Part shown: piece after piece, positions 10,119 through 20,055 of the stretch
How the letters are laid out: each line of letters starts with the position of its first letter
How positions within the stretch are numbered: position 1 is the stretch's first letter
Source of the DNA: Pseudoxanthomonas suwonensis
GTDB taxonomy: Bacteria; Pseudomonadota; Gammaproteobacteria; Xanthomonadales; Xanthomonadaceae
Length of the DNA: 64,000 nt
Assembly: GCF_000972865.1 (NCBI RefSeq)
Contig: NZ_CP011144.1
Span: forward strand, 3,283,118 to 3,347,117
Direction of reading: 5' to 3'
Notes under the pieces: generated by a model
What the model was told of the DNA's origin: nothing
What the model saw: the letters and a program-made list of their open reading frames with translations, nothing else
The model's database searches: none
Program-made: the position numbers and the translations under genes

Positions 10119-10259
10119 GTCTTTCCCGCGCAGGCGGAAACGCCTCTCAACAGCCGCATGGCTGGTCAACCCAGTGACTTGCCTTTGACGCTTGAAGTCG
10201 CTGGATGATCAGCCATCCGGCTGCTATGAAGCGCTTCCCGCCTACGCGGGGATGACGGC
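10119..10259. repeat. MITE-like inverted repeat (degenerate member)
   Basis: The ends (CGTCTTTCCCGCGCAGGCGG and CCGCCTACGCGGGGATGACGG) are imperfect inverted repeats, with internal CAGTGACTT and GAAGTCGCTGG. It has the same layout as the elements at 22921, 40169 and 56231. It fills the gap after the SDR gene. Confidence 0.7.
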
Positions 10260-10300
10260 AACTGTCCTTGGCGGCGCGATTTGCGTGATCGCAACCAGGC

Positions 10301-11914
10301 TCAGCCCGCTTGCGCGAACAGCACGCCGTAGGCCGGCAGCCGTGTACGTCCGTCGTCCACCGCAACCGCGGGCAGGCCATGCCCGTGCACCGGCGTCCAG
10401 GCGCCGGGCGGCAACGCGAATTCGGCCGGCGACGCCGACAGGTTGAACGCGGCCAGCAGCGTCTGCCCGTTGCCCTCGCGGACGAACGCCAGCACCGGCT
10501 CGGCCGTGTCCAGGAAGGCGATGCCGCCGGCGACCAGTGCCGGCTGCGCCTTGCGCCAGCGCATGAAGCCGCGGAACGCGTTGAGTACCGAGTCCGGATC
10601 GGCGTCCTGCGCGGCCACCGACAGCGCGTGGTGCGCCTCCGGCACCGGCAGCCAAGGCTTGCCGCGGCTGAAGCCGGCATCGGCCTCGCCGGTCCACGGC
10701 ATCGGCGTGCGGCAGCCGTCGCGGCCCTTGAAGTTGGGCCAGAAGGTGATGCCGTATGGATCCTGCAGCGCCTCGTACGGCACCTCGGCCTCCGGCAGGC
10801 CCAGTTCCTCGCCCTGGTACAGGCAGACCGAACCACGCAGCGAGCAGACCATCGCCACCAGCATCCTGGCCAGCTGCGGCGGCGGGTTCGCGCCGCCCCA
10901 GCGGGTCACCGCGCGGCGCACGTCGTGGTTGGACACCGCCCAGCACGGCCAGCCTTCGGTCATCGCCGCCTCCAGCTTGGAGACCGTGTCGCGGATGTAG
11001 GCCGCGCTGAAGTCGTCGACCAGCAGCTCGAAGCTGTAGCCCATGTGCAGGCGGTTGCCCGACGTGTACTCGGCGGTGGTGGCCAGCGAGTCCTCCGAGG
11101 AGATCTCGCCCAGGGTCACCGCGCCCGGGTAGCGGTCGAGCAGGGCGCGCACGCGTTCCAGGAACGGCAGGTTCTCCGGCTGGGTGTTGTTGTACCAGTG
11201 GTACTGGAACGCATACGGATTGTCGGCGCTGAAGCCGCGGCCGACGCGCTTGTCCGCCGGCTTGGGGGGGTTGTCGCGCAGCCGGGCGTCGTGGAAGCAG
11301 AAGTTGATCGAGTCCAGGCGGAAGCCGTCCACGCCGCGGTCCAGCCAGAACTGGACGTAGTCCAGCGTGGCCTGCTGCACGTCGGGATTGTGGAAGTTCA
11401 GGTCCGGCTGCGAGGACAGGAAGTTGTGCAGGTAGTACTGGCAGCGCCGCGGCTCCCAGCGCCAGGCCACGCCGCCGAACAGCGACATCCAGTTGTTGGG
11501 CGGGGTGCCGTCCTCGCGCGCGTCGGCCCACACGTACCAGTCGGCCTTCGGGTTGTCGCGGCTCTGCCGGCTCTCGCGGAACCAGTCGTGCTGGTCGGAG
11601 GTGTGGCTGAAGACCTGGTCGATCATCACCTTCAGCCCGAGCCGGTGCGCCTTGGCCAGCAGCCGGTCGAAGTCCTCCAGCGTGCCGAACAGGGGATCGA
11701 CCGCGCGCTGGTCGGCGATGTCGTAGCCGAAGTCGGCCATCGGCGACTTGAAGAACGGCGAGATCCAGATCGCGTCCACGCCCAGCGAGGCCACGTAATC
11801 GAGCCGGTCGACGATGCCGGGCAGGTCGCCCACGCCGTCGCCGTCGGTGTCCAGGAAGCTGCGCGGGTAGATCTGGTAGATGACGGCGCCGCGCCACCAC
11901 GGGGACTGGTTCAT
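10301..11914 (-). CDS. GH13 alpha-glucosidase (oligo-1,6-glucosidase/maltase type)
   Basis: The 537-residue enzyme lacks a signal peptide and has the full GH13 catalytic set: nucleophile Asp201 (GFRLDSINF), acid/base Glu270 (TLGEISSE) and His330-Asp331 (AVSNHDVRR). It starts MNQSPWWRGAVIYQIYPRSF, typical of cytoplasmic alpha-glucosidases that split maltose and short maltodextrins to glucose. It follows the TonB receptor on the same strand. A strong terminator between them suggests only partial read-through. It is the last intracellular step of the starch locus. Confidence 0.95.
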   Translation of the reverse strand: MNQSPWWRGAVIYQIYPRSFLDTDGDGVGDLPGIVDRLDYVASLGVDAIWISPFFKSPMADFGYDIADQRAVDPLFGTLEDFDRLLAKAHRLGLKVMIDQVFSHTSDQHDWFRESRQSRDNPKADWYVWADAREDGTPPNNWMSLFGGVAWRWEPRRCQYYLHNFLSSQPDLNFHNPDVQQATLDYVQFWLDRGVDGFRLDSINFCFHDARLRDNPPKPADKRVGRGFSADNPYAFQYHWYNNTQPENLPFLERVRALLDRYPGAVTLGEISSEDSLATTAEYTSGNRLHMGYSFELLVDDFSAAYIRDTVSKLEAAMTEGWPCWAVSNHDVRRAVTRWGGANPPPQLARMLVAMVCSLRGSVCLYQGEELGLPEAEVPYEALQDPYGITFWPNFKGRDGCRTPMPWTGEADAGFSRGKPWLPVPEAHHALSVAAQDADPDSVLNAFRGFMRWRKAQPALVAGGIAFLDTAEPVLAFVREGNGQTLLAAFNLSASPAEFALPPGAWTPVHGHGLPAVAVDDGRTRLPAYGVLFAQAG

Positions 11915-11972
11915 CGGGTTCCGTTCCGGTCTGGCCGGGAGCCGCGCTCCCAGCGGACTCCCACGAACAGGG

Positions 11973-12013
11973 GAAAAAGAAGGCCGCCGCGCCGTTGCAG
12001 GGCGGCGCGGCGG
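11973..12013 (-). terminator. Terminator between the TonB receptor and glucosidase genes
   Basis: An 11-bp GC stem (11984-11994 with 12003-12013) is followed on the minus strand by TTCTTTTT (11973-11980). It would lower transcription of the glucosidase relative to the receptor. No separate promoter is obvious in the remaining 58 bp. Confidence 0.85.
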
Positions 12014-12046
12014 AAGCCCCGCCGCGGGCGCGGCGGGGAGGGGGGA

Positions 12047-14767
12047 TCAGAAGCGGTAGTTCACGCCGAGCAGGAGGGTGCGGCCCCACTCGATGTGTTC
12101 CAGCGGACGATCCTTGCTGCCGGCGTAGGTCTGGTACGACTCGTTGGTCAGGTTGCTGGCCTGCAGCAGCAGGGTCATGCCGGACAGGCTGCCGCTGCCG
12201 AACGAGTAGCTGACCTGCGCATCGGTGATGTTCTCGCCGACCACGTAGCGCAGCGTGCGGTTGCCGGCGAAGTTGCCGATCTCGCCGATGAAGTCCGAAC
12301 GCCGGCGCTGGTTCACGCGCGCCTCGAAGCCGTTGCGCTCGTAGTACAGGGTCCAGTTGTACACGCGGTCGGACAGGCCCGGCAGGCTGATCGGATCGTC
12401 GCCCACGCTCGAGGCGCTTTCCGGGTCGAGGATCTGGATGTCGCTGTCGAAGAAGCTGGCGCTGGCCACCACGCCGAAGCCGCGCAGCGTGTCGCTGAAC
12501 AGTTCGAACGGCAGCGACGCGGTCAGCTCCAGGCCGCTCAGGCGTCCGCCCTCGCCGTTCATGGGCTGGGTGAAGTCGCCGATGTTCTGCGCCGGCTGGG
12601 TGCCCGGCGGCGGCACGTAGTCGGCCACCAGGTCGGAGAAGTCGTAGTCGTCGCGGGTCTGGGTGTAGATGTAGCTCTTCAGGTCCTTGTAGAAGACCGC
12701 GGCGGCGACGTAGGCCTTGGTGCCGAAGTACTTCTCGTAGGAGAGGTCGACCGCGTTGGCGCGCCACGGCTCCAGCTCCGGGTTGCCGCCGGCGCCACCG
12801 GGACGGCCGGTGGCGGGGTTTACGCCGAACTCCAGCGACGCGCGCATCTGGTCCACGCGCGGCCGCGCCACCTGCTGGGCCACGGCGAAGCGCAGCATCT
12901 GCTCGTGGGCGAAGGAGAACGCCAGGTTCAGGCTGGGCAGCACGTCGGTGTAGGTCTTGCCGCCTTCGACCGGGCGCACTTCCTGGCCCGCCGGCTGGGT
13001 GCCGTCCCAGATGTTGGCGTTGGAGGACTGGTCCACGCGCTGGACCTGCACGCCGATGTTGCCGGTGACCGGCACGCTGCCCCACTCGGTGTCGAGGTTG
13101 GCGCGGACGAAGCCGGTAGTGATCTCCTCGTTGACCGTCCAGGCCTTGGGGATCAGCCACGGCTCGTTCTCGGTGGGCTCGAAGGTCATGTAGCGATCGA
13201 CCGCGGCCGGCACGTTCCACGACGGGATGTAGCCGACGCCGGCGAAGCCCAGGTTGACCCGGCCGTACTGCAGGTCCTGTGCGATCGGGGTCGGGCCCTG
13301 CGCGCCGAGTTCGATCGGGCCCTCGGGCTGGCGCTTGCTCTTCTCGCGGTCGGCGTAGTTCAGGCCGACGTCGATGCCGGAGAACCAGCTGCCACCCGGG
13401 AAGGTGCCGGCCAGCTTGAAGGTCTTCAGCTCGTCTTCCACGCGCGGCGTCTTGCCGTACCCGGAGCCGTAGATGGTGTTGTTCAGGTACAGGGTGCTCG
13501 GATCGGAATAGTCGCGGCCCGGGGTGAGTTGCGAGAAGCCGGAGCCGGAGAAGTCCAGGGTCACCGAGTCGAGCTGCGGCATCGGGTAGAGCTGCAGGTT
13601 GTTCTCGAGGTTCAGCTCGTCGCGCTCGGCCTTGGAGTAGCCGACGTCGGCGACGATCGTGGCCTGGCCGACGTTGAACTCGTTGGCCCAGCCGAACGCG
13701 TTGATCTTGTCCTCGCGCAGGTTGTACATGCCGCGCACCAGCGGGTACACGTTGTTGGCCACGCCCCCGGTGAAGGTGCCGTTGCCGTTGATCACCGGAT
13801 TGGTGACCTGCAGCCGGTCGAATCCGCCGTTGTAGTCGCCGATGTGGACCTCGAACTGGTTGGCGGTGTCTTCCTGCTCGGCCTTCGAGTAGAACAGGTC
13901 CAGGGTGCTGGTCCAGGCGTTGGACGGACGGAACTGCAGGGTGGCCATGACGCCGTCGCGGTCGACGTGGCCGGTGCGGCGCAGTGCCTTGATGCCGTCG
14001 GAGTAGTAGGTGCCGGCGGGCACGCCGGGACGCCAGCCGTCGCCGATCGCCTGCCAGGGCTCGTACAGGCCGACTTGGTTCTCCTGGATCGCGCTGTTGG
14101 AGCGCGAGAAGCCGATCGCCACGCCGAAGGTGTCGTCGGCGAACTTGCCGATCCAGGTGGCGTTGATGCGGTGGCCGTCGGCGTCGGAGTTGGCGGCGTC
14201 GCCGAGCGAATTGCGCTGGTAGCGCGCGCCCACCATCACCGCCGAGCCGTCGTAGCTGAGCGGCCGGATGGTCTGCATGTCGATCGTGCCGGACAGGCCC
14301 TGGCCGATCAGCGCCGCGTCGGGGGTCTTGTACACGGTCACGCCGTTGACCAGTTCCGAGGGGTACTGGTCGAACTCGACGCTGCGGTTGTCGCCGGTGC
14401 TGACCATCTCGCGGCCGTTGAGCAGCGTGGTGGAGAAGTCGGGCGACAGGCCGCGCACGCTGATCACCTGGGCGCGGCCGGCCACGCGCTGCGCGGCCAG
14501 GCCGGGCAGGCGGGCGATCGATTCGGCGATGCTCACGTCCGGCAGCTTGCCGATGTCCTCGGCCGAGATCGCCTCGACGATGGAAGTGGAGTCGCGCTTG
14601 GTCGAAATCGCGCCCTCGATGCCGGCGCGGATGCCGGTGACCACGACCGTGTCCAGATCGACCGCGTCGGGCTGTTCGTTGGCGGTCTGGGCCTGCACGC
14701 CGGTGGCGGTCAGCGTGATCGCCGACGCGAGCGCCACGCTCAGCAGGTTGCGCTGCATGTTCAACAT
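12047..14767 (-). CDS. TonB-dependent receptor for maltodextrins
   Basis: The 906-residue protein has a signal peptide (MLNMQRNLLSVALASAITLTATGVQAQ), a plug domain (residues about 40-160, with DLDTVVVTGIRAG as the TonB-box-like start) and a 22-strand-type barrel ending in Phe (LLLGVNYRF). It belongs to the TonB receptors of Xanthomonadaceae and Caulobacter associated with maltose uptake. Substrate is inferred from its neighbours, all starch enzymes. GGGAGGGG lies just before the ATG at 14767. It shares a 231-bp divergent promoter region with the secreted amylase. Confidence 0.93.
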   Translation of the reverse strand: MLNMQRNLLSVALASAITLTATGVQAQTANEQPDAVDLDTVVVTGIRAGIEGAISTKRDSTSIVEAISAEDIGKLPDVSIAESIARLPGLAAQRVAGRAQVISVRGLSPDFSTTLLNGREMVSTGDNRSVEFDQYPSELVNGVTVYKTPDAALIGQGLSGTIDMQTIRPLSYDGSAVMVGARYQRNSLGDAANSDADGHRINATWIGKFADDTFGVAIGFSRSNSAIQENQVGLYEPWQAIGDGWRPGVPAGTYYSDGIKALRRTGHVDRDGVMATLQFRPSNAWTSTLDLFYSKAEQEDTANQFEVHIGDYNGGFDRLQVTNPVINGNGTFTGGVANNVYPLVRGMYNLREDKINAFGWANEFNVGQATIVADVGYSKAERDELNLENNLQLYPMPQLDSVTLDFSGSGFSQLTPGRDYSDPSTLYLNNTIYGSGYGKTPRVEDELKTFKLAGTFPGGSWFSGIDVGLNYADREKSKRQPEGPIELGAQGPTPIAQDLQYGRVNLGFAGVGYIPSWNVPAAVDRYMTFEPTENEPWLIPKAWTVNEEITTGFVRANLDTEWGSVPVTGNIGVQVQRVDQSSNANIWDGTQPAGQEVRPVEGGKTYTDVLPSLNLAFSFAHEQMLRFAVAQQVARPRVDQMRASLEFGVNPATGRPGGAGGNPELEPWRANAVDLSYEKYFGTKAYVAAAVFYKDLKSYIYTQTRDDYDFSDLVADYVPPPGTQPAQNIGDFTQPMNGEGGRLSGLELTASLPFELFSDTLRGFGVVASASFFDSDIQILDPESASSVGDDPISLPGLSDRVYNWTLYYERNGFEARVNQRRRSDFIGEIGNFAGNRTLRYVVGENITDAQVSYSFGSGSLSGMTLLLQASNLTNESYQTYAGSKDRPLEHIEWGRTLLLGVNYRF

Positions 14768-14874
14768 TTTCCCCTCCCAGGTAATGTCGGTGAATCTCGG
14801 GTTTTTGTGTGTGCTGCCGCGCCGTGTTTTGTGGTCGCGTTGATGCGCCGATGGCGGCGTGACGGTGCGTGGCT

Positions 14875-14922
14875 ATGGTAGGCGCGGCTCGTGCGCCGGG
14901 AAGATCCCTGCATACGTATTCA
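14875..14922 (-). promoter_or_regulatory. Operator and -10 region of the receptor/amylase divergent promoters
   Basis: The near-palindrome TGCATACGTATTCA (14909-14922) is the exact reverse complement of the 14-mer at 23126-23139. On the minus strand a TACCAT -10-like box (14875-14880) lies 28 bp beyond it, as in the MFS promoter (29 bp). On the plus side CGCATGCG and TGGAATA follow toward the amylase. This is the probable target of the LacI-type regulator encoded at 26973-28004. Confidence 0.7.
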
Positions 14923-14998
14923 TGGCCAAACCCCGCCAGCCTGCCGTCGCATGCGCACGCGCGATGGAATACTCCACGCCGGAGCGGAGGGAGTGCCG

Positions 14999-17626
14999 AT
15001 GCGAGCGAGCCGATGGCGCATGCGTGCCGCATGCTGCAGTGCGATGCTGTGCCTGCCCGCCGTGGCGTGGTCCGCCGCGCAGGCGCCGGCGCCTCGCTGT
15101 GCCACACAGGCGCAGGAGGCGCCTGACTGGCGCGACCAGGTGATCTACTTCGCAATGATCGACCGCTTCGACGACGGCGATCCGGCCAACAACGACCAAG
15201 GCGCCGGTGAATACGATCCGGCCGACAACGCGCGCTGGAGCGGCGGCGATCTGCGCGGCCTGCAGCGGCGCCTGGACTACATTCAAGGCCTGGGCGCGAC
15301 CGCGCTGTGGATCACGCCGCCGGTCGCCAACCAGTGGTGGAATCCGCGCGCGCAGTACGGTGGCTACCACGGTTACTGGGCCGAGGACTTCTCCTCGGTC
15401 GATGCGCACTACGGCGACATCGCCGACTACCGCGCGCTGGCCGACGCGCTGCACGCCTGCGGCATGTCGCTGGTGCAGGACGTGGTGGTCAACCACACCG
15501 CCGATTTTTTCGGCTACGCGGACGGGTGGTCGGCCGATGCGCCGGAGCGCGGGTTCGCCCGCCATCCCGACGACCGCGGCCGGCTGGCGCCGTCGCAGCC
15601 GCCGTTCGACCGCAACGACGCGCGCGATCCCGGCGACCGCGCCGCCGCCGTCTACCACTGGACGCCGGACATCGCCGATTTCGGCCAGCGCCGGCAGGAG
15701 CTGGACTTCCAGCTGGCCGGACTGGACGACCTCAACACCGAGAACCCCGAGGTGCGCCGCGCGCTGCGCCGCATCTACGGCGAGTGGATCGCGCGGGTCG
15801 GCGTGGACGCCCTGCGAATCGACACCGTGTTCTACGTGCCGGAGGAGTACTTCCGCGATTTCCTGCATGCCGACGATCCGGAGGCGCCTGGGATCATGGA
15901 GGCGGCGCGGCGCGCGGGGCGTCCTGATTTCCACGTGTTCGGCGAGGGCTTCGCGATCGACCGGCCGTACGGCGATGCCGCCGCGCGCAAGGTCGAGCGC
16001 TACGCGACCGATCCGCAGGGCGATCCGCTGCTGCCCGGCATGATCAACTTCCCGCTGTACGGCACCCTCGGTGACGTGTTCGCCCGCGGCCATCCGCCGG
16101 CTGAGCTGGGCCACCGCATCGCCAGCACAATGGCGGTGCACGCGCGCCCGCACCTGATGCCGACCTTCGTCGACAACCACGACGTCGACCGTTTCCTGGC
16201 CGGCGGCGGCGAGGCGGGGCTGAAGCAGGCGCTGCTGGCGATCATGGCCCTGCCGGGCATCCCCACGATCTACTACGGCACCGAACAGGGCTTCACCGGG
16301 CAGCGCGACGCGATGTTCGCCGGCGGCTACGGCAGCGGCGGGCGCGACCGTTTCGATCCCGGTGCACCGCTGTACCGCTACCTGCAGCGCGCGATCGCGC
16401 TGCGCCGCGGCGACCGGCTGTTCTCGCGCGGCGTGCCCACGGTGCTGGCCGGAAACGCCGCCACGCCGGGCGCGCTGGCCTGGCGCATGGACCACGACGG
16501 GCGCAGCGCCCTGGTCGTGTTCAATAGCTCCGACCGGCCGGCGCTGCTGGCACGGCTGGAAACCGGCCTGCCGGCGGGCACGCGGCTGGAACCGCTGTTC
16601 GCCATCGACGGTGAGGCTTCGCCGCAGGAGGTGGATGCCGACGGGCGCCTGGACCTGGTGCTGGCGCCGCGCGTCGGGCTGGTATGGCGGGCCGTTGCGA
16701 GCGCGGCCGCGGCGCCACCGCTGCCGGCGCCGGCCGCGTGGATCGCGCTGGATGCCCTGCCGCCACAGGTGGACGACCGGCTGCCGGTGAGCGGCAGCGC
16801 GCACGGCCTGTCGCGGCTGTGGCTGGTGCTGGACGGCGACCTGGACAACGCGGCCGAAGTGGCGGTCGGCAGCGATGGACGCTGGCAGGCCACGCTCGAC
16901 ACCGCCAGCCTGGTCGACCCGCAGGCCGCGCACATGCTGGTGGCCTGGTCGCCATCGTCGGCGCTGGCCTCGGCGCCGCAACGCTTCCGCGTGCAGCGGC
17001 AATGGCGAGAACTGGCGCGGGTGGACGATCCCGCCGGCGACGACCGCGGGCCCGACGGCCGCTACCGCTATCCGACGGATTCCAGCTGGAGCCGGCGGCA
17101 TACGCTGGACCTGCTCGGCGCCGCGGTGCATGCCTCCGGCGGCTCGCTGAAGATCGAGCTGCGCCTGCGCGACCTGGTCGCCGACTGGAATCCGCCCAAC
17201 GGCTTCGATCACCTGGCTGTCACCGCCTACCTGCAGTTGCCCGGGCGCGGGGACGGCGCCACGGTCATGCCGATGCAGAACGCGACGCTGCCCGCGGGCA
17301 TGCGCTGGCATTACCGCCTGCGTGCCGGCGGCTGGAGCAACGCGCTGTTCTCCAGCGAAGGCGCCGGAGCCGAAGCCGAGGGCACGCCGGCGCCGGTGGC
17401 GGCGCGCCTGCAGGTGGATCGCGAACGCGGCACGCTCACCCTGGTCCTGCCCGCCGACGCGATCGGCCGGCCGCAAACGCTGTCGGGCGCGCAGCTGTAC
17501 GTCACCACCTGGGACTACGATGGCGGCTACCGGGCGCTGGCGCCGCAGCCGGGCGGGCACATCTTCGGCGGCGGCGAGGCGGGCGAGCCGAAGGTGATGG
17601 ACGACCTGCGGATCATATTGCCCTGA
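14999..17626 (+). CDS. Secreted GH13 alpha-amylase with C-terminal glucodextranase-type module
   Basis: Starting at 14999 (after GGAGGGAGTGCCG) gives 875 residues with a signal peptide ending near AWSAAQA. The GH13 barrel carries nucleophile Asp275 (ALRIDTVFY), acid/base Glu316 (VFGEGF) and Asp395 (FVDNHDVD). After the barrel (about residue 560) comes a linker and a region starting VDDPAGDDRGPDGRYRYP. This resembles the C-terminal module of glucodextranase (PF09985-like, DOMON fold), thought to bind carbohydrate or the cell surface. It probably hydrolyses starch outside the inner membrane. It is divergent from the receptor gene. Confidence 0.92.
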   Translation: MRASRWRMRAACCSAMLCLPAVAWSAAQAPAPRCATQAQEAPDWRDQVIYFAMIDRFDDGDPANNDQGAGEYDPADNARWSGGDLRGLQRRLDYIQGLGATALWITPPVANQWWNPRAQYGGYHGYWAEDFSSVDAHYGDIADYRALADALHACGMSLVQDVVVNHTADFFGYADGWSADAPERGFARHPDDRGRLAPSQPPFDRNDARDPGDRAAAVYHWTPDIADFGQRRQELDFQLAGLDDLNTENPEVRRALRRIYGEWIARVGVDALRIDTVFYVPEEYFRDFLHADDPEAPGIMEAARRAGRPDFHVFGEGFAIDRPYGDAAARKVERYATDPQGDPLLPGMINFPLYGTLGDVFARGHPPAELGHRIASTMAVHARPHLMPTFVDNHDVDRFLAGGGEAGLKQALLAIMALPGIPTIYYGTEQGFTGQRDAMFAGGYGSGGRDRFDPGAPLYRYLQRAIALRRGDRLFSRGVPTVLAGNAATPGALAWRMDHDGRSALVVFNSSDRPALLARLETGLPAGTRLEPLFAIDGEASPQEVDADGRLDLVLAPRVGLVWRAVASAAAAPPLPAPAAWIALDALPPQVDDRLPVSGSAHGLSRLWLVLDGDLDNAAEVAVGSDGRWQATLDTASLVDPQAAHMLVAWSPSSALASAPQRFRVQRQWRELARVDDPAGDDRGPDGRYRYPTDSSWSRRHTLDLLGAAVHASGGSLKIELRLRDLVADWNPPNGFDHLAVTAYLQLPGRGDGATVMPMQNATLPAGMRWHYRLRAGGWSNALFSSEGAGAEAEGTPAPVAARLQVDRERGTLTLVLPADAIGRPQTLSGAQLYVTTWDYDGGYRALAPQPGGHIFGGGEAGEPKVMDDLRIILP

Positions 17627-17640
17627 GTTGCTGGTTCGAG

Positions 17641-17960
17641 GTTGTAGGAGCCGGGCTTGCCCACGATGCGACGCCGTTGGCACAGGCGACGCCCTCGTTT
17701 TCCCGACGCCCGTGTCGCCGACTGAAGTCAGCTCCTACAGAGAAGCGGGCGCGCCGCGGCTGTTGTAGGAGCCGGGTTCAGCCGGCGACCCGACGCCGTC
17801 GGCACAGGCGACGTCCTCGTGATCCCGACGCCCGTGTCGCCGACTGAAGTCAGCTCCTACAGAAGAGCGGCCGCGCCATGGCTGTTGTAGGAGCCGGGTT
17901 CAGCCGGCGACCCGACGCCGTCGGCACAGGCGACGTCCTCATGTTCCCGATGCCGCGTCG
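17641..17960. repeat. REP cluster, two and a half tandem units
   Basis: GTAG-headed units (TGTAGGAGCCGGG) begin at about 17643, 17764 and 17885, with inverse ends TCCTACAG between. Each carries GACGCCCGTGTCGCC. The cluster fills the 348-bp gap between the convergent amylase and GH97 genes and may act as a bidirectional terminator. No other gene is visible there. Confidence 0.85.
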
Positions 17961-17974
17961 CTGGCAAGCCGCTC

Positions 17975-20047
17975 TCACAAAGGCACGAAGCGGATCGCCT
18001 GGCCGCCGCCGGCGGCCAGCCGCAGCGGCAGGGTGTCGGTGCTGCGCACCTCGCGGGTCTCGCGCACGAATTCGAACGGCGCGTCCTTCCAGTGCGCGCG
18101 CTCGCCGTCGCGGTAGATCTCGGCGCGATAGCGGCGGCCCGGATCGAGGAACGACAGCGGTACCTGCAGCGTGCGCGCCTGCTCGTCGCCGACGCTGCCC
18201 AGGAACCATTCCTCGCCGCCGCGTTGCTTGCGCGCGAAGGTGACGTAGTCGCCGACCTCGCCGTTCAGCACGCGGCTTTCCTCCCAGTCCACCGCCACGT
18301 CCTGGATGAACCGGAACGCGTCCGGATGCTCGGCGTAGTGCTCGGGCAGGTCGGCCACCATCTGGATCGGGCTGTAGATCACCACGTACAGCGCCAGCTG
18401 CTTGGCCAGGGTGCTTTCGATCTGTTGCCCGCCGCGGCCCTTGAGGCTGACGATGCCGGGGGTGAAGTCCATCGGCCCGGCCAGCATGCGGGTGAACGCC
18501 AGGGTGGCCTCGTGGTCCGGCGGGTTCGGCGGCTGTGCCCAGGCGTTGAATTCCATGCCGCGCGCGCCTTCGCGCGAGACCCAGTTCGGCCAGGTACGGC
18601 GCAGGCCGGTGTCCTTGATCGGCTCGTGCGGGTTGACCGCGATCCGCCGCTTCGCCGCTTCCTCGACCACGCGCAGGTGGTGGTTGCTCATCCACTGGCC
18701 CTCGTGCCACTCGCGCACGACCGGGCCGCCTTCGCGGTCCTGGCGCTGGATGTCGCCGGCGTCGCAGACGTAGCCGGTCTTGACCACGTCCACGCCGTGG
18801 CGCGCGTACAGGTCCAGCGCCGCCGGCAGCTGCCGCTCGTAGTGGCTGACCGCGCACGCGGTCTCGTGGTGGCCGACCAGGTGCACGCCCTTGCCGGCGG
18901 CGTACTGCGCCAGCCATTCCAGGTCGAAGCCCGGCACCGGGCGGGTGAAGTCGAAGTTCCAGCCGTTGGCGAACCAGTCGCCGTCCCAGCCCGGGTTCCA
19001 GCCTTCGACCAGCACGCCGCGGAAGCCGTTGTCGGCGGCGAAGTCGATGTAGCGCTTCGTGTTCGCCGTGGTGGCGCCGTGCTTCGGTCCGGTGCCCCAG
19101 GTCTCGGTCTCCAGGTGCAGCGACCACCACACGCCGACGTACTTGGCCGGCTTGAACCAGGACACGTCGCCAAGCCGGTTGGGCTCGTTGAGGTTGAGGA
19201 TCAGGCTGGACTCGGCCAGGTCGCCGGCGCGCTCGCCGACCTGGATCGTGCGCCACGGCGTGGCGAACGGGGTGGCGCGCACTACCGCCGGGCCGCTGTC
19301 GTCGCCGGGGGTGAGTGCGGCGCGCAGCACGCCGCCGTCGCCCTGGGCCAGGTTCATGCCGGCGTAGTCGACCAGCGCGGCCTCGTGGATCGACAGGTGC
19401 AGGCCGCGGTCGGTGCGCAGGGTGATCGGCGTCTGCGCCACGCCCACTTCCGACAGCGCGGTGCGCGAGTACAGGTACTCCTCGCGGTTCCACTCGAAGG
19501 CGGGGATCCACCAGGCGGTGGCCGGCCGGGCGACGGCGAACTCGGTCAGCTCCTGGCGGATGCGCACTTGGTCGGTGGCCGGTTGCTCCGGGAACTCGTA
19601 GCGGAAGCCGACGCCGTCGTCGTAGACCCGGAACACCACGTCGAAGCGGCGGCCGGCGCTCCTGCCGCCGCTGGCCTTCTCGGCGAAGCTGGCGCGCAGT
19701 TCGTTGTAGCGGTTGCGGGTCAGGCGGCGCTCGCCCCAGGGCTGCTCCCAGGTCTCGTCGAAGCTGCGGCGGGACTGGCCGACCAGTTCCAGGTTGCGCT
19801 CCAGGCGGCCGTCGCCGAGCAGGAAGCCCAGCCGCGAGGCGGCGATCACCGGCTCGCCGTTGCGCTCGACCCGGTAGGCCAGGCGGCCTTCGTGCTGGGA
19901 TTCCAGGGTCACCGTGAGCACTTCGCGGGGCGAGGCGATGCGGGCCAGCGTCTCGGCGCCGGCCGGCAGCGCGGCGGCGAGCAGGACCAGGGCGGGCAGC
20001 AGGGAATGCCAGGCACGGAAGCGCAGGGCAGGGCGTCGATGGTTCAT
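17975..20047 (-). CDS. GH97 alpha-glucosidase (SusB-like)
   Basis: The start at 20047 gives 690 residues with a signal peptide (ending PAGAETLA). The N-terminal beta-sandwich is followed by a barrel with NPHEPIKDTGLRRTWPNW and EGARGMEFNAW, whose Glu (near residue 498) matches the general acid of SusB. VVKTGYVCDAGD has Gly where retaining GH97 members carry a nucleophilic Asp, which fits the inverting, calcium-dependent glucosidase group. It releases glucose from maltodextrins in the periplasm. It begins 8 bp after the pullulanase stop, forming a two-gene operon. Confidence 0.93.
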   Translation of the reverse strand: MNHRRPALRFRAWHSLLPALVLLAAALPAGAETLARIASPREVLTVTLESQHEGRLAYRVERNGEPVIAASRLGFLLGDGRLERNLELVGQSRRSFDETWEQPWGERRLTRNRYNELRASFAEKASGGRSAGRRFDVVFRVYDDGVGFRYEFPEQPATDQVRIRQELTEFAVARPATAWWIPAFEWNREEYLYSRTALSEVGVAQTPITLRTDRGLHLSIHEAALVDYAGMNLAQGDGGVLRAALTPGDDSGPAVVRATPFATPWRTIQVGERAGDLAESSLILNLNEPNRLGDVSWFKPAKYVGVWWSLHLETETWGTGPKHGATTANTKRYIDFAADNGFRGVLVEGWNPGWDGDWFANGWNFDFTRPVPGFDLEWLAQYAAGKGVHLVGHHETACAVSHYERQLPAALDLYARHGVDVVKTGYVCDAGDIQRQDREGGPVVREWHEGQWMSNHHLRVVEEAAKRRIAVNPHEPIKDTGLRRTWPNWVSREGARGMEFNAWAQPPNPPDHEATLAFTRMLAGPMDFTPGIVSLKGRGGQQIESTLAKQLALYVVIYSPIQMVADLPEHYAEHPDAFRFIQDVAVDWEESRVLNGEVGDYVTFARKQRGGEEWFLGSVGDEQARTLQVPLSFLDPGRRYRAEIYRDGERAHWKDAPFEFVRETREVRSTDTLPLRLAAGGGQAIRFVPL

Positions 20048-20055
20048 GGCGGTGC

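Noticed and set aside
10310..14881. Very long open frame antisense to the glucosidase and TonB receptor genes (also others such as 18092-20071, 47638-51219)
   Set aside because: High GC removes stop codons in antisense frames. The translations are Arg/Ala/Gly/His-rich without domain features, and the opposite strand carries clear families.
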